From Sclerodactyla briareus (lineage: Eukaryota > Echinodermata > Holothuroidea > Dendrochirotida > Sclerodactylidae): DNA of 64,000 nt. How positions within the stretch are numbered: the first letter of the stretch is position 1; each line of letters begins with the position of its first letter. Below, one piece after another: positions 50,220 through 62,300 of the stretch. Where the stretch lies: positions 62,001-126,000 of the forward strand of contig JAODTK010004343.1 of NCBI GenBank assembly GCA_026419785.1, given 5' to 3'. A model generated the notes under the pieces. The model searched no databases and was not told where the DNA came from. It saw nothing but the letters and a program-made list of their open reading frames with translations. Both the position numbers and the translations under genes were made by a program.

Positions 50220-50830
50220 TGCTATCTATTGTGTTCAAAACGTTTGAAAGATTTGGGCTCTGTCGAGGTTATGTTTAAGACCTTGTACCACGACAGAAAC
50301 AATATGAGGATTATCTACTTCACATGGCCAACGTCCATGTCGAGAATTAACCCTCTACTTCTTTTCGTTAGTAGGTTGTCGTGTTCACGAGCTGTTTAGA
50401 CTAACCTTAGGTGACCTCGGACGTGACATGGAAACATTGGGGATCATCTACTCTACATGGCCAAGTTAAGTTACCTTCATCATTTTGTTCCAGTTACCGT
50501 TTTTTTACAAGATTTGCAGACTTCCGTTGACCTTAGGCAGATTTGAAACTGACCCAAAACATGAGGAATAAACTCACGTTCACTTGTCAACCTACATGTA
50601 AACATCTTTCCGTTTAAAAGTTATGTTCACAAAGTTTTCTGACTTTGACCTCTTTTGACCCTGGTCGTGACTCATAACCAATAGGGATCATCTACCCTGA
50701 ATGGCCAGCATTCATACCTAAGTGTGAGCCCTCTATTTCTATTACAATGTTGTACTATTAACGTAAGCTTTGGTCGTTGATTTATGCTGACCTCAAGCTC
50801 CCCGCCCTGTTACGACTAAGTTAAAACTGG
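50220..50830 (+). repeat. Related TGACC-rich repeat units
   Basis: GGATCATCTAC..CATGGCCA and CTGACTTTGACCTCTTTTGACC recur about every 200-240 bp (near 50310, 50440, 50690). They resemble the units in the 52-55 kb composites but lack the start module. Confidence 0.65.
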
Positions 50831-50889
50831 TGGAGCTGGTATATGTCTGTATATATTCAATTCCCTCAGCAGGATTTCCATTGACCCAT

Positions 50890-51700
50890 TTTCTCACTTC
50901 AATATCTCAGGACTAATAGTGCGATAGTGGACCGCACTTAATACATTCATGGGAATCAAACAGACTTGAACATTTGCATGAATGGAGCAATCTATACATA
51001 CTGCATAACCCCCAGTGACTCGAGCCAATGTTAACATTTGAAGGACTAAGCGTAGACCCTTTACACATCAAGTTTTACAAAAATCGAACAAACCTTGGAA
51101 TTTTGGAATGAACCATGCAAAAGAGACACACTAAATGACATCCAGTCTGTGTTAAGGTGTTGGAGAGTAAAAGTTAGCCATAGCTACCAAGTTTGATGAA
51201 AATCTGGCAAACTTCAAAATTCAAATAAATTATTAATTAAACACGTTGAATGACCTCCAGTGACCCTGAATCCGTGATGAAACATTTGGAAATCAGGGTA
51301 AACAATACCCACCAGGTTTCATGGAAATCCAAGCAACTTCAAGATGTCGCATGCATTATGCAAATTAGAGACATTGAATTGCCTCCATTGACCCCGAATC
51401 TCTGTTAAAAAGTTTTGGGACTGAAGGTAGACAATATTAACCAAGTTTACTGAAAATCCGACAAACTAGCACAGCACCTTCAGTTCATCCGTAATCTTGC
51501 TAACGAGCCTAAACAATGAATTACATAAAATATGCTACTTACCTCACTCAATTAGTGACTTTTGTGGTCAAAATCTAATCAGCATCGTTGTTCACCAACT
51601 CCGTTACCACAAACAAAATTTCATCAAAATTGATCTCGCCGATTCAGAGAAATCCTGCTAACGAGAAAGTGGGATACACACACATACCCGCGAAAATGAT
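50890..51700 (+). repeat. AC-tailed dispersed repeat, copy 2
   Basis: Same order as copy 1: AATATCTCAGGA, GAACATTTGCATGAATG, TTGAATGACCTCCAGTGACC, CATCCGTAATCTTGCTAACG, AATCCTGCTAACGAGAAAGT. It ends in GGGATACACACACATACCCG, so the AC tract is short here. Confidence 0.85.
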
Positions 51701-52192
51701 TGGCAAGTCTCTTCCTGAACTTTGTTAGGGCTAGACAAGACACACACCGGCGTGGTGCGTCGGAGTTACTGGCGTCCTGGATATGATACATGGAGCGCTT
51801 TGATATATACCTGATATTAGTAGTATATGCGTCAGTACCTAATTTTTTTTTTTTTTTCTCCACTGATCTATTTCAACCTTTCGAACAGGTCGATACGTGT
51901 GAAAGACAGACTGATTTCACATCGCAATCATTAGTCTCATATAATGTCTCCATAGGTTGTGGAAAATGGCTTCTCATGAGGTAATTCGATATATCTTGGC
52001 ACTGCCAATGAGAAACAGGAATCGTATTTATGAACTTACAACAAACGCCGATAAACATGAAATAATAATTACAATATGCCCTGTTATTTATTTGAGATAT
52101 TTGCATACAGCAGGCCTGCTATATTTTCTGTGCATCTCATTCGTCATTGTATATTGACATGCAGTGATAGTAGTACTGGTGGTACAATTTAA

Positions 52193-53620
52193 CCAGAAAA
52201 AGCCAAAAGGCTCTCAGTTAGTGATTCCTTGACGGCCTCCTGACTTGATCAAGCTAAGCATTGTCAAGATTTACAACAGGAATCATTGTAGTACTCAAAA
52301 TAGTGAACTCACATACCAAGTATGAACGACATCCATGCAGATGAGGTCTTGTTAACAAGTTAAGTTAGCCAAAATATCCTCCAAAACAAGCTCCATTCAC
52401 ACCAAAAACAATGTGTTCTTCTTCCCTAAGAAAGCTGCATACTTAATACCAAATCTGATCCCAGGTGAAACAAAAAACGATAGGGTTCCCGAACTCCCTA
52501 TAAGAAAGCTGGTTACCATAATTCAGTTGATTCGGATGCAGGCATTCGGGAATTATCGTGTTAACAAGATGTTCAGACTTCGATCTCTCTTGACCTCAGA
52601 TGACCCTTGACCTGACCCTAAAACAATAGGGATCGTGTGCTCATTATGGGGAACCCATATATACCAAGTATGAATTGATCCATCCAAGTGGGATCGAGTT
52701 ATCATGTTAACGAGCTAAAACTTGCTAAATTATCAATTTTTCACAATTTCAAAATTTTCTCAAATCTGACACCCGGTCTGCATTAAAACAATAGGGTTCA
52801 TGTACTTCCCACAAGAAAGCTTTTTACAACATTTTAACCTGATCGAACCAGGCATTCAGGGCTTATCGTGTTTACAGGATGTTCAGACTTTGACCTCCTG
52901 ACCCCAGAACAACAGAGTTCAAGTACTCATTATGGGGGACCCATATACCAAGTATAAACTTGATCCATGCGAGTCGGGAGAGGGGGGGGGGGGAGGGAAT
53001 TATCGTGTTAACGAGCTAAAATTTGCCAAATTATCAATTTTTTCACATTTTCGTCCCACTTTCTTTCCCAAATCTGACCGCGATTCACCCAAAAAGCAAC
53101 AGGGTTCCTGTACTCATCATAAGAAAGCTTAATACCAAATTTCAACCTGATCGGACCAGGCATTCTAAGATTATCGCGTTAACAAGATTTCCAGACTTTA
53201 ACCTCTCTTGACCTCAGATGAGACCTTCGACTGACCCCAAAACAATAGGAATTATTTACTCATTCGGGGAGCCCATATACCAAGTATGAACCTGACCCAT
53301 CCGAGTGACCTTCGAGTTGTACTCAATGAATAAGCGCTTGTGTACTCATCATGGGGAACACAACACAATATTTCACTTCATCATTTGGCCAGGTATGTTG
53401 GTCTTGGTTTAATCACAATGTGAGTGAGTAACCCAAAAGGCCATAATTTTACATTTTCTCACTCTTTTCTCCAAAACTGACCCCCACTCACACTAAAATA
53501 AATAGCGTTCGTGTACACGTCATCTCCCCCCACGCCATGAGTTTGGACGTGAACAGGTGTTATATACATTCACACACAGACGCACAGACTATACATACAC
53601 AGTGCGTCACTGAAATATCT
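52193..53620 (+). repeat. Composite repeat 1: start module plus ~300 bp units
   Basis: The start module contains TTAGTGATTCCTTGACGG and GACTTGATCAAGCTAAGCAT (52214-52263). Units then repeat ACCAAGTATGAA, ATCGTGTTAACGAGCTAAAA, AAGAAAGCTG.ATACCA, GATCGGACCAGGCATTC and GACCTCTCTTGACCTCAGAT. About three units are visible (near 52430, 52790, 53090). It ends in CACACACAGACGCACAGAC. Confidence 0.85.
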
Positions 53621-53624
53621 CAAT

Positions 53625-55150
53625 AAATAAATCCGATATATCGAAGATAAATCCGCTTTCGTATGACATTAGCTACTTGGCAGAATGCATTATCATAGCT
53701 CAAATCTATACTAATTCCAAAACTTTCAAAATCACAGTATTTCTGTTAAATTATCATAGCAGGAAATGGAAATCATTTAACCCAATCAATGAAGAAAAAC
53801 GCCACAAAATGGATCTTGGCAATGAATAAGGTATAAGAAAGCTTTGCATCAAATGATGACTTCATCCAAATAATAAGCATGACCGTAAGTTTACGGTACA
53901 TGGTTTTCATCTGGATGTCGACTTCGAAATATTTACCCTCTTCCCAAAGACTATAACCACACCTTACTCATCACGACAAACATGCATACCATATATGCAC
54001 CCAATCTATTTAGGTATGGTTTACCCATGTGACCATAGGAATTTGATCCTTTTTACTCACGTAATACACAGTTTTTACCTAGAACAATAGGAGGTTCCTC
54101 ACGTAATTACAACTTATTGAATTTGAAATTGAGGATGACCCTAAATGGCCTTTTATCTAACATCTTGACTATGGGTATCATGAAGTTTTCAATAATTCAT
54201 AGGAAACATACAATGTAAATATAACAACAGTAATAACATTGAAATATTTACATGACTCTCTGATATATACAATACAAAAGGGGATTTCACCGTGACCGAA
54301 GTACGACCGGTGGAATGCGGAGGCTGTCCCCAAGACGGACCTAGCCCAAGAGAACATAGACATACAAAGTATACACTTGCTATACCCAGGAATAGTTAGC
54401 TATATATTACAAGGTTCCTCCTTGAGGATATACATCTTGTGATTTTCCTGCACCTGCCGAGTATAATGAGCAACGTTTTTTTGTTGTTCGGAGCTCACTT
54501 CACCCAGAAAGCGCTATTCATCACCCCCCCTCCCCCCCAATTGAACAGTTCTGAGTTTGTGCACTCCGAATCCACAAGTTCACAAGAGGAACATAGGTGC
54601 AGTGACACTTTCGCAATGGCTTTAATATTTATAATACTTCTTCACATGTCACTTGACTCAAACTCTAGCACTGATCCTTGTTGCTTACAAATACACACGG
54701 GTTGTCGGACATCAATACATGAGACTATTTAACACATTCACAGGTATCTAGCTTTGCATATTTTCAGGAACAATATCATAAAACTCCAAGCAGTACGACA
54801 CGATACGATCACAAGCCAATAATAAATACGCGAAATTATATTACAGTAGTTCCTGAACTCGCTCGGCGGGCCTAAATCAGCAGTGAGCTGCTAGTTGACA
54901 GGTACCATCAATTGACCAAAGACACATACAGTGTGTTCAGGTATTTGAGGTCAAAGGCCATTCAGGGTTTAAAAGCTGTTCTGTATTGACAGTCAATTAG
55001 TGGCTTATACTCTACGCAGTCTGACAGAGATCCATTGAAAATCAGTCGGGACACCATCAGACACCACAGATAGAGCGTGAACGAGCTGTGATGATTCCAT
55101 TCAGGCCATGTACTAGTGACGGATGAAGAGCTGCAATAGCATCAACCTCA
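53625..55150. other. No recognisable gene
   Basis: AT-rich; some words recall the composite repeats (CCAAAACTGACCCCC just before it). No exon with convincing borders. Confidence 0.55.
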
Positions 55151-55154
55151 AGAC

Positions 55155-55975
55155 TAAGTAAGCCAGAAATAAGTAAAAGGCTTGGTGATTCCTTGACTGA
55201 TCCCGACTTGATCAAGCGAAGCATTATCGACTTAACATGCTTACAATATAACAATGGGGATCGAACCAAGCACTGGACTTATTGTGTTAACAGGATTTTT
55301 AGACTATGACCTCTTCTAACTTCAGATGACCTCAGATTTTACTTCGAACGATAGGGATTATGTAACCACTATGGGCAAGCCCAATACCGAGTATGAGCTC
55401 CCTCCATCCAGCTGTCCAGGTGGGATCAAGTTGGTCCATATATTTTGTTTTCACCATTTTTCCCAGAACTGAGACACGGTCTCTGCCAAAACCAGGGAGA
55501 TCGTGCTTCCTCATTAGAAAGCTGCATACCAATTTCAACCTGATCGGACTAGGCATCTTGACTTGATAATCTTGATTGATTTGAGGGATGTCAAACTTTG
55601 ACCTCTCTTGACCTCAGGTGACCTTTGAACTGACGCCCCAAACCAATGGATCATGGTATCAATATGGGAAACCCACCTACAAAATTCTTCATCCCCCGAG
55701 CGGGATCAAGTTCTTGTGTCACAACTGATATTGGACAAATTATCCATTTTTCAATTTCCTCAAAACTGAACGTCCAGTTTACCCCCACCAAGAGCGATAG
55801 GGTTCTTGTCCCTCCCATAAACAGCTCATATCGACCCGGCATTATGGGACTCATTGTGTTAACAAATTTTCAGATTTTGACCTCTTTTGGCTTAGATACT
55901 TTTGACCTACCCCAAACAATAGGATCATTACTCATGACTGCATAAATTCCTTCGACATGGAATAAAAAACGTTGT
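55155..55975 (+). repeat. Composite repeat 2: start module plus units
   Basis: Starts with AAAAGGCTTGGTGATTCC and ACTTGATCAAGCGAAGCATT. Three unit ends with TTTGACCTCTCTTGACCTCA-like text lie near 55310, 55605 and 55880. It ends just downstream of the terminal exon of the candidate gene. Confidence 0.8.
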
Positions 55976-56011
55976 GGTTTCCCATGAACCTGACACACTA
56001 GCTCCCTATAG

Positions 56012-56300
56012 CTAACTCAGTCCGGAGGAAAGTGCTGTATCTTCCTGAACTCTTGTAACAAGCATGGCAGCATCATTGTTGCCATTTTTCCCACCACCGA
56101 TTCTCCAGCGTTGATAGTCATGTTATAGATATGACCATTTCCCTATCATAGTCTCCAGTAATAGATCGGTTGGGTCTCTGCTGTGTATTATCTGTGGATT
56201 TCATCCTTGTTTAACCCAGCATTCTGATAGGCGCCTCAGCGTCTCAGCACTGATACATCTAGAGAGGTGCAGTCTCAGTTCCTGGAATGCTATACCGTGT
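56012..56300 (-). CDS. Terminal exon resembling the second half of a death domain
   Basis: The acceptor TTGTTCTTTTCTAG leads into HGIAFQELRLHLSRCISAET and LRRLSECWVKQG. Following a TGA the same frame reads DPTDLLLETMIGKWSYL. After one more break the region reads NNDAAMLVTRVQEDTALSSG and ends with a stop. In death domains helix 4-5 has the form 'D-x-x-x-x-L-L-x-x-x-x-x-W' and helix 6 'G-R-x-D-x-A', both visible here in the right order. Read with the 58853 exon this gives a plausible death domain at the C-terminus. Confidence 0.45.
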
Positions 56301-59300
56301 CTAGAAAAGAACAAAGAAAAAGTAATCATCAGTGTCGTTTTATTGACGAGGCATGTCATGCTGTTGACATGAATCTGTGGGATTGGAAAGATTGCATGCT
56401 GTTGACATTATCTGAGATTGATCATGCATCCTTAGGAACCTAGATTGGTGGGACCTTTATGAGAACAAAAAGAAGTCCTTTCATAACCTCCTTTGTAAAA
56501 CCACTCATGGGGAAATAAAACAGCCGTGCCGTTACCATCATTCCTGTAGAGAAATTTAATAAACCTAACATACTTTGCTAAATAGCATTTACCCAGCTTA
56601 CCTTATATCGCACCGCACCCTAAAACTCTATATATGGGTTAGTGGAACATTACGAATATTACCTTCAGGCAGGTAGGCTCACTGGTTTATGATGCCACCC
56701 CAGGAAGTATTCTCCTTGCATAGCTCCGTCACCTGATAAAAAGAAGGCATCGCAATTTCAACACTAATGAATTTGTGTGGCTTCAAGGAGAGATGTGCAC
56801 CTTGTCCATCGAAGTCATGAAACTGTCTGCATCAGGATACTTCCTTGACGCAGAACATCATATTCCGCGTGCACAGATATGCTGAATATTTAAGTACATT
56901 CCCTCCCGCTATTTCGCACATTTCCATTGCAGTGTGGAGCGTACTGTGTTGTCATGTAGGCACAGAGTCATAAAATGTCTGTGGATCTTTTTGAAACAGA
57001 ACATGCTTTGTATAGTGAAGTGGGGAAATAACCAGAAAGTGAAAGGCTTAGTGATCCTTGACTGAACCAGACTTTATCAAGCTAAGCATTGTCAACTTCA
57101 CATGCTCACAATTTTCCCATTTCCCACCTAGTCCCCCCCAAGAACCATATGGTCCCCCCCCCCCCCCCCCTAAGGAAAGCTGCATACCGATATCCAACTT
57201 GATCAGACCAGACATTCTGGACTTATCCTGTTACCATCTTTCAGACTTGATCTCCCTTGCCTTCAGATGACTTTTGCCCTACCCAAGCAAAGGCATCATG
57301 TAATAATTGCTGGGAAATCATATACCAAGGATGAGCTTCTCCATCGAGGTGAGGCATCATGTTAAGAAGGTTGGGCGTCGCACATACACACACTGTCGGA
57401 CTGCCGAGATTCGTGCGACTTCCGAATCATAACCTTTGTAAAGTACTATGTCCAGAGAGAAATTGCCGAATACATAGCACATCTGGTATAAAAATTAATC
57501 AGCACCTCTTGTGGATCTTGAAATGGAAAGTGTCGCTTCTCGTCACCAGTATAATGAGGATATTTCCAGGCCTATCTCTTCGTTAATTCAGTAATGCCGA
57601 GTGGATTTCCGTCCGGACCTTCCCTGTAGCCACAGCGCCGTCTTGGTTGATCTCCTGAAAATATTCAAATAATTAACATATCACCGTTTATCTATGCATA
57701 TCACAGGCCAAATGTAATGTGCTTGCGGATTGATGGGTCATGCCCGAATAGCGTGTAGTAGAAGTAACCATTTCCTTCGAAAATAAACTATGGGGAAGGA
57801 GGTCTCAATCATCCATACCGATAAGAGGACTTAAATCACCGTAAGATGATTCACTACTAATACGAATCGCAGATTAATGATCAGCTACAAAAACTTTGAA
57901 AATAACCAAGAGATACTCTGTAATCATTTGTCCTAAGTCATATCCCTCAATTATGATAGAAGGACCTCAATAAATTGTCATCCCATGCAGAGAAAGGCAT
58001 GTATTTACTACTATTTGCATCAGACCGTTATACATCTATTTCTCCTCTCCGGCACTGGTAAAAGACAATGTAGGTTCATGCTCCTGACATCAAGGTCCAT
58101 CGGTTTCTGTCACTCTCTAGGGTAGGACTCATACTGTTTGAGTGGTATTTTACCAGATTGGCTGACCCTTTCTTCTAGCATCTTTATGAATAAATCAAGT
58201 ATTTTTACAAATTTCAAGGCATTATGATCCCTAGTTCAATGTGCCCACATGATTCCAGTTGATGAGTACTCACATTACCTACATTGAATGCATTTGCAGA
58301 GTACAGTCGTCATGTAACTTTTTTGGGACGAAGCACAGGTTAATAATCGGGGGGGGGGGGGGGAGCTGTGGAGATTGGAACATGTTGCCTTGCTGGGTCA
58401 TTTCACAGATTTCACCATGAATGAGACTCAAGGATACTCGATCATACCTATACCTACACATGAACTGTTGATCACATTCTCAGTTTGACCAACAGAATGA
58501 CGGAAGTAATTACAGAATACATAGGCAAATGACGATAATAGGATCATGTTTTCATGAGATTGAAGCATTACAAAATATGCCATAGAAAGCTATCAGCCCC
58601 TGGATCAATGAGGTTAATAGGCAGCTATGTGAAGCATTATCGATAGGAACCTCAGCACTTTAAATGGTAATATTTATAATAATTAATTATGGTAACTGTT
58701 ACCTCCTGTTCTGTGTCCTCATATTATACGCCAGACCTCAGTCAAGTTTCCAGTCATCAGCGATTCGGCTGATAAGTGGAATCACCCTAGACATTTTCTC
58801 ATATCAGGATGTTCAGCAACATGAAGGCCAATCAAACCGAGTTCCCTCAGGAACTTTGTAATGTGTGCTATGCATGTGGCCCTGGCAGAAGTTATTGGCT
58901 TTGTTCCATCTTATTCTGTCACCTAGTGAACAAACAGTTGGAAACGCAACACTGGGTGGGTGTTAACTAAGTGATACTTATATGACGCACGTGTATACAT
59001 ATTTCTACATTCTGTTGTCAACATATCTCCACACATCCCTCCACATCATGATTGAAAAACAACAACAAACTAACTCTGGCCATATGGAAACAATTTAATG
59101 GCAAGCACGTTCAAATATTCATAACATTTTGGACCTACCTTCTACTTGGCCATAACAGACATCAACCTCTGTTTGCACATGTTTCACAGATGCACAGTGC
59201 AGTATGCGAAGAATACAGGGTTTGTGCAACTTTAAATTCTCTGGTTCACATCTGACAAACGGAGACCGTGGGGGTCGGTCCGCTCCCGGCCCGTCATCAT

Positions 59301-62300
59301 TGGGAGCATCAACATCCCCGAGGCTGTACAACCCGACCACTGCTCGAGCTCGAGCTGGCATCGTTAACTTTCAATCTGTGCCTGGAAGGTGTTCATTCCA
59401 CCAGTTTGCTGTTATGACTCTCCCTGTGCATATAGTAGTTGGAGATTGGCCAGTGACTCGGTCTGTTAAAAAAGCAACGTGTCTGATGTTTATATAGCAA
59501 TTCAATTGACACAACCTATTATAATCGGTACAAAAATACACTCTGGATATTTATTAATTTAATTGCACATGTTGGTAACTGGATGATTACTAATCTCACC
59601 TATTTTTCTACACTTCAGCTGTAGATTTGCTGCTAACCAATATGTTGGGATGACAGCTGCAATGCAGCAAGCATATCCTTTCTGCTAAATCCTCTTTCAA
59701 CAGGATTCTTAGGCTTTCGTCACTCTGCGCTATGAGTGTGACGTCTTTCACAGCGCCCGGTCCGCCTTTGTATCCTGAGAATTAATATGAATTACTTAGT
59801 GAATGAAGGCATTTCTTTACATTAATGTATATCGATCTCTATATCCAGAATAACAAGAGTTAGCACTGTACTGTTTGAGAGATTTTGTACAGTACTACAT
59901 ACCTCTGGTACACCCTGAAGTCTTCTGCCTATCAGCTGATTGCATGTAAGTGTGTATCAGCCTTGCTACCTTTCAGGTGGATGGCTTTCATCCGTCATGT
60001 AGTCCAATCACTTATTCGGCAGTCCAGTTCCTCTCATCGGTATCTTCACTATTTTTATCAGTTGGTCCAGAGTTCTATCTCTCAGTATCCTGTCCCTCTC
60101 GGCCGGCGTAAGCTCAAAGTACCTGCAAGACCCTGGCGTGTTTGTCCCTTGTCTAGACGAGATGCGACTTCTCTCTTCAGCACACATACGATCCTGATCT
60201 GAAGAATGATTATACATAATTAATAATGTTTCCATAAAATCCTCCTCAAATAGCATGGCATATTGCCATACGGCAGTATAACATGAAGTAAATATGTGTT
60301 CTTTGTTCTTTCTAAAATCAGGCCCTATACATGCACAACAATCACTGACTGATAGAGGCCATACAGTTGTGCACTAATCACTATTTTAGGTGACTATTAT
60401 TTGAGTCAGGCATGTCCACATTAATTGGTGTATAACTTCCTTCATTATTCCCTCACCTGGTTCTGTCAAGTTAGCAAGGCACTGTTGACTTTCAGCAGAA
60501 ATTAGCTATGGTAACCTTTAGTGAACAAAACAAAAATAAACAAGACTAATAGTAATACAATAACATATGTCAAGCCATCTACAACCCAAAGCGAGAATTG
60601 GAGTTGGAACACGAATAGAAAGGGTAGACTGTAATTGCAATATTCGATGTGGAATTACAAAAAATGTCCTTCGTCCTTCAGGTTCGTTCCGCAATAACTT
60701 CTGCTGTCTGACTGTTAGGTTAGCATCTCTGACCTGCATGCTTCAGACATCTCTGCTCCTCCTTAGTCTGAAGGCATGCTGAACTCTGCTTGCCCTACAC
60801 ACGTGGTCGATGTCAAACTGTATGAGGGACAAATAATTGTAGTAGAGAGATAGTGAGTCACAACCTCACTAACAGACCATGCAGGTTTGGACAAGCTAGT
60901 TTCATCACTCGAGTATTCAAACAGCTTCAGTGATTCCACTGAAGCCTCTAAAACTCGCAAAGGCATATGATGCGATTAAGTTTCACCATTTTTGTAGTTT
61001 ACTCTTTGTGGAATACACGTAACAGTTACGCTTAGAGTTGAAAATTTTGTAAATTATCTTAAAACGAATCTAGGATTAAATAGTAGTCACATGCACCCAT
61101 CCTTTTTTGTGAATTGGACACTTTTATCGTGAACTTTTCAGGTTAATAAATATTATCAGAAAAAAATATTACACATTCTTTCCCTCGCTAAGACATGCCG
61201 TATCCTAACCGACCATACTGGGTGGACCAAACTATTTCATTGGAAATATTAAACTGCTAACATTCTCAATTCCACTGAAGCCCCTAGGAGAGATATCAGT
61301 GATATGATGTTTTGCCAAGTTGCATCATTTTGTAATTTACTTCGTGTGAAACACAGTAAATTGTTACAATCAGACTTACAAAAATATTTTGTATTATTTT
61401 AGATACGATTTTTAGGAATAATAGAAACTGTAATAGCTTTGTGAGTTGGACATTTTTATCGTACTTTTCAGGTTACTAGTATTGATCAGTAAGAAATCTT
61501 ACATCATTCCTTCCCCCAATTACACAGAAAGACAATGCATTATCCACAGCAATTACGGCTCTCACAGTCCTCATTATAGTCTAAATATGAGCCAGGCAGT
61601 GTATAGATACCATAGAATGAACCTGTGAATTGTACCTGTTTCCTGCAGAATCCTCCTGATACCTGAACCGTGGAGACAAATGACTCATCACAGCAATCCT
61701 CTCTTAATGTTCATATACGCCAGCGATACACCTTAACTTAACAGCAAGAGATATACCACCTTGACAGATGCATCCCCCATCAATTTATATGTATCATCTT
61801 CCACTTTGAGTTTTATCTCCCATTGGCGAGGCAGATGTAGTGCGGGTGATTGGGTATTACATAGTCACCGAGTCTGACTTTAGTTTTGTTGTCTTCCAAT
61901 AGCAACTGCACAATGAAACAAGATTTAGTGTGTTACAAACATTACATCATTGCCATACTTCAAACTATTTGCTGCCATCTTCTAAAGCAATGTTCTAAGG
62001 ATCCATCCAGCAACACTAACTGCACTACATAGTATCTTTTAGGACAGGACGGTATTACCTTGTAATCTTCATCAGTTCCTACTGCAGATGATCACGTCCA
62101 TAATTATGTCATCTGTGATATGAGAAAATCCCATTAACGAATGGGGCGACCTGATGATATGTTTCTTTTCAGTTGCTTCAACTCACTAGATTTACCAGCA
62201 AGTAAGCCAGGCGTAGGTGTGAACCGAAACAGTGTCATTGTTAAGCTTGGTCGTGACTCCCCTTCTCTCCAGTAATACCAATCTAAAATAACCAGAGCAA

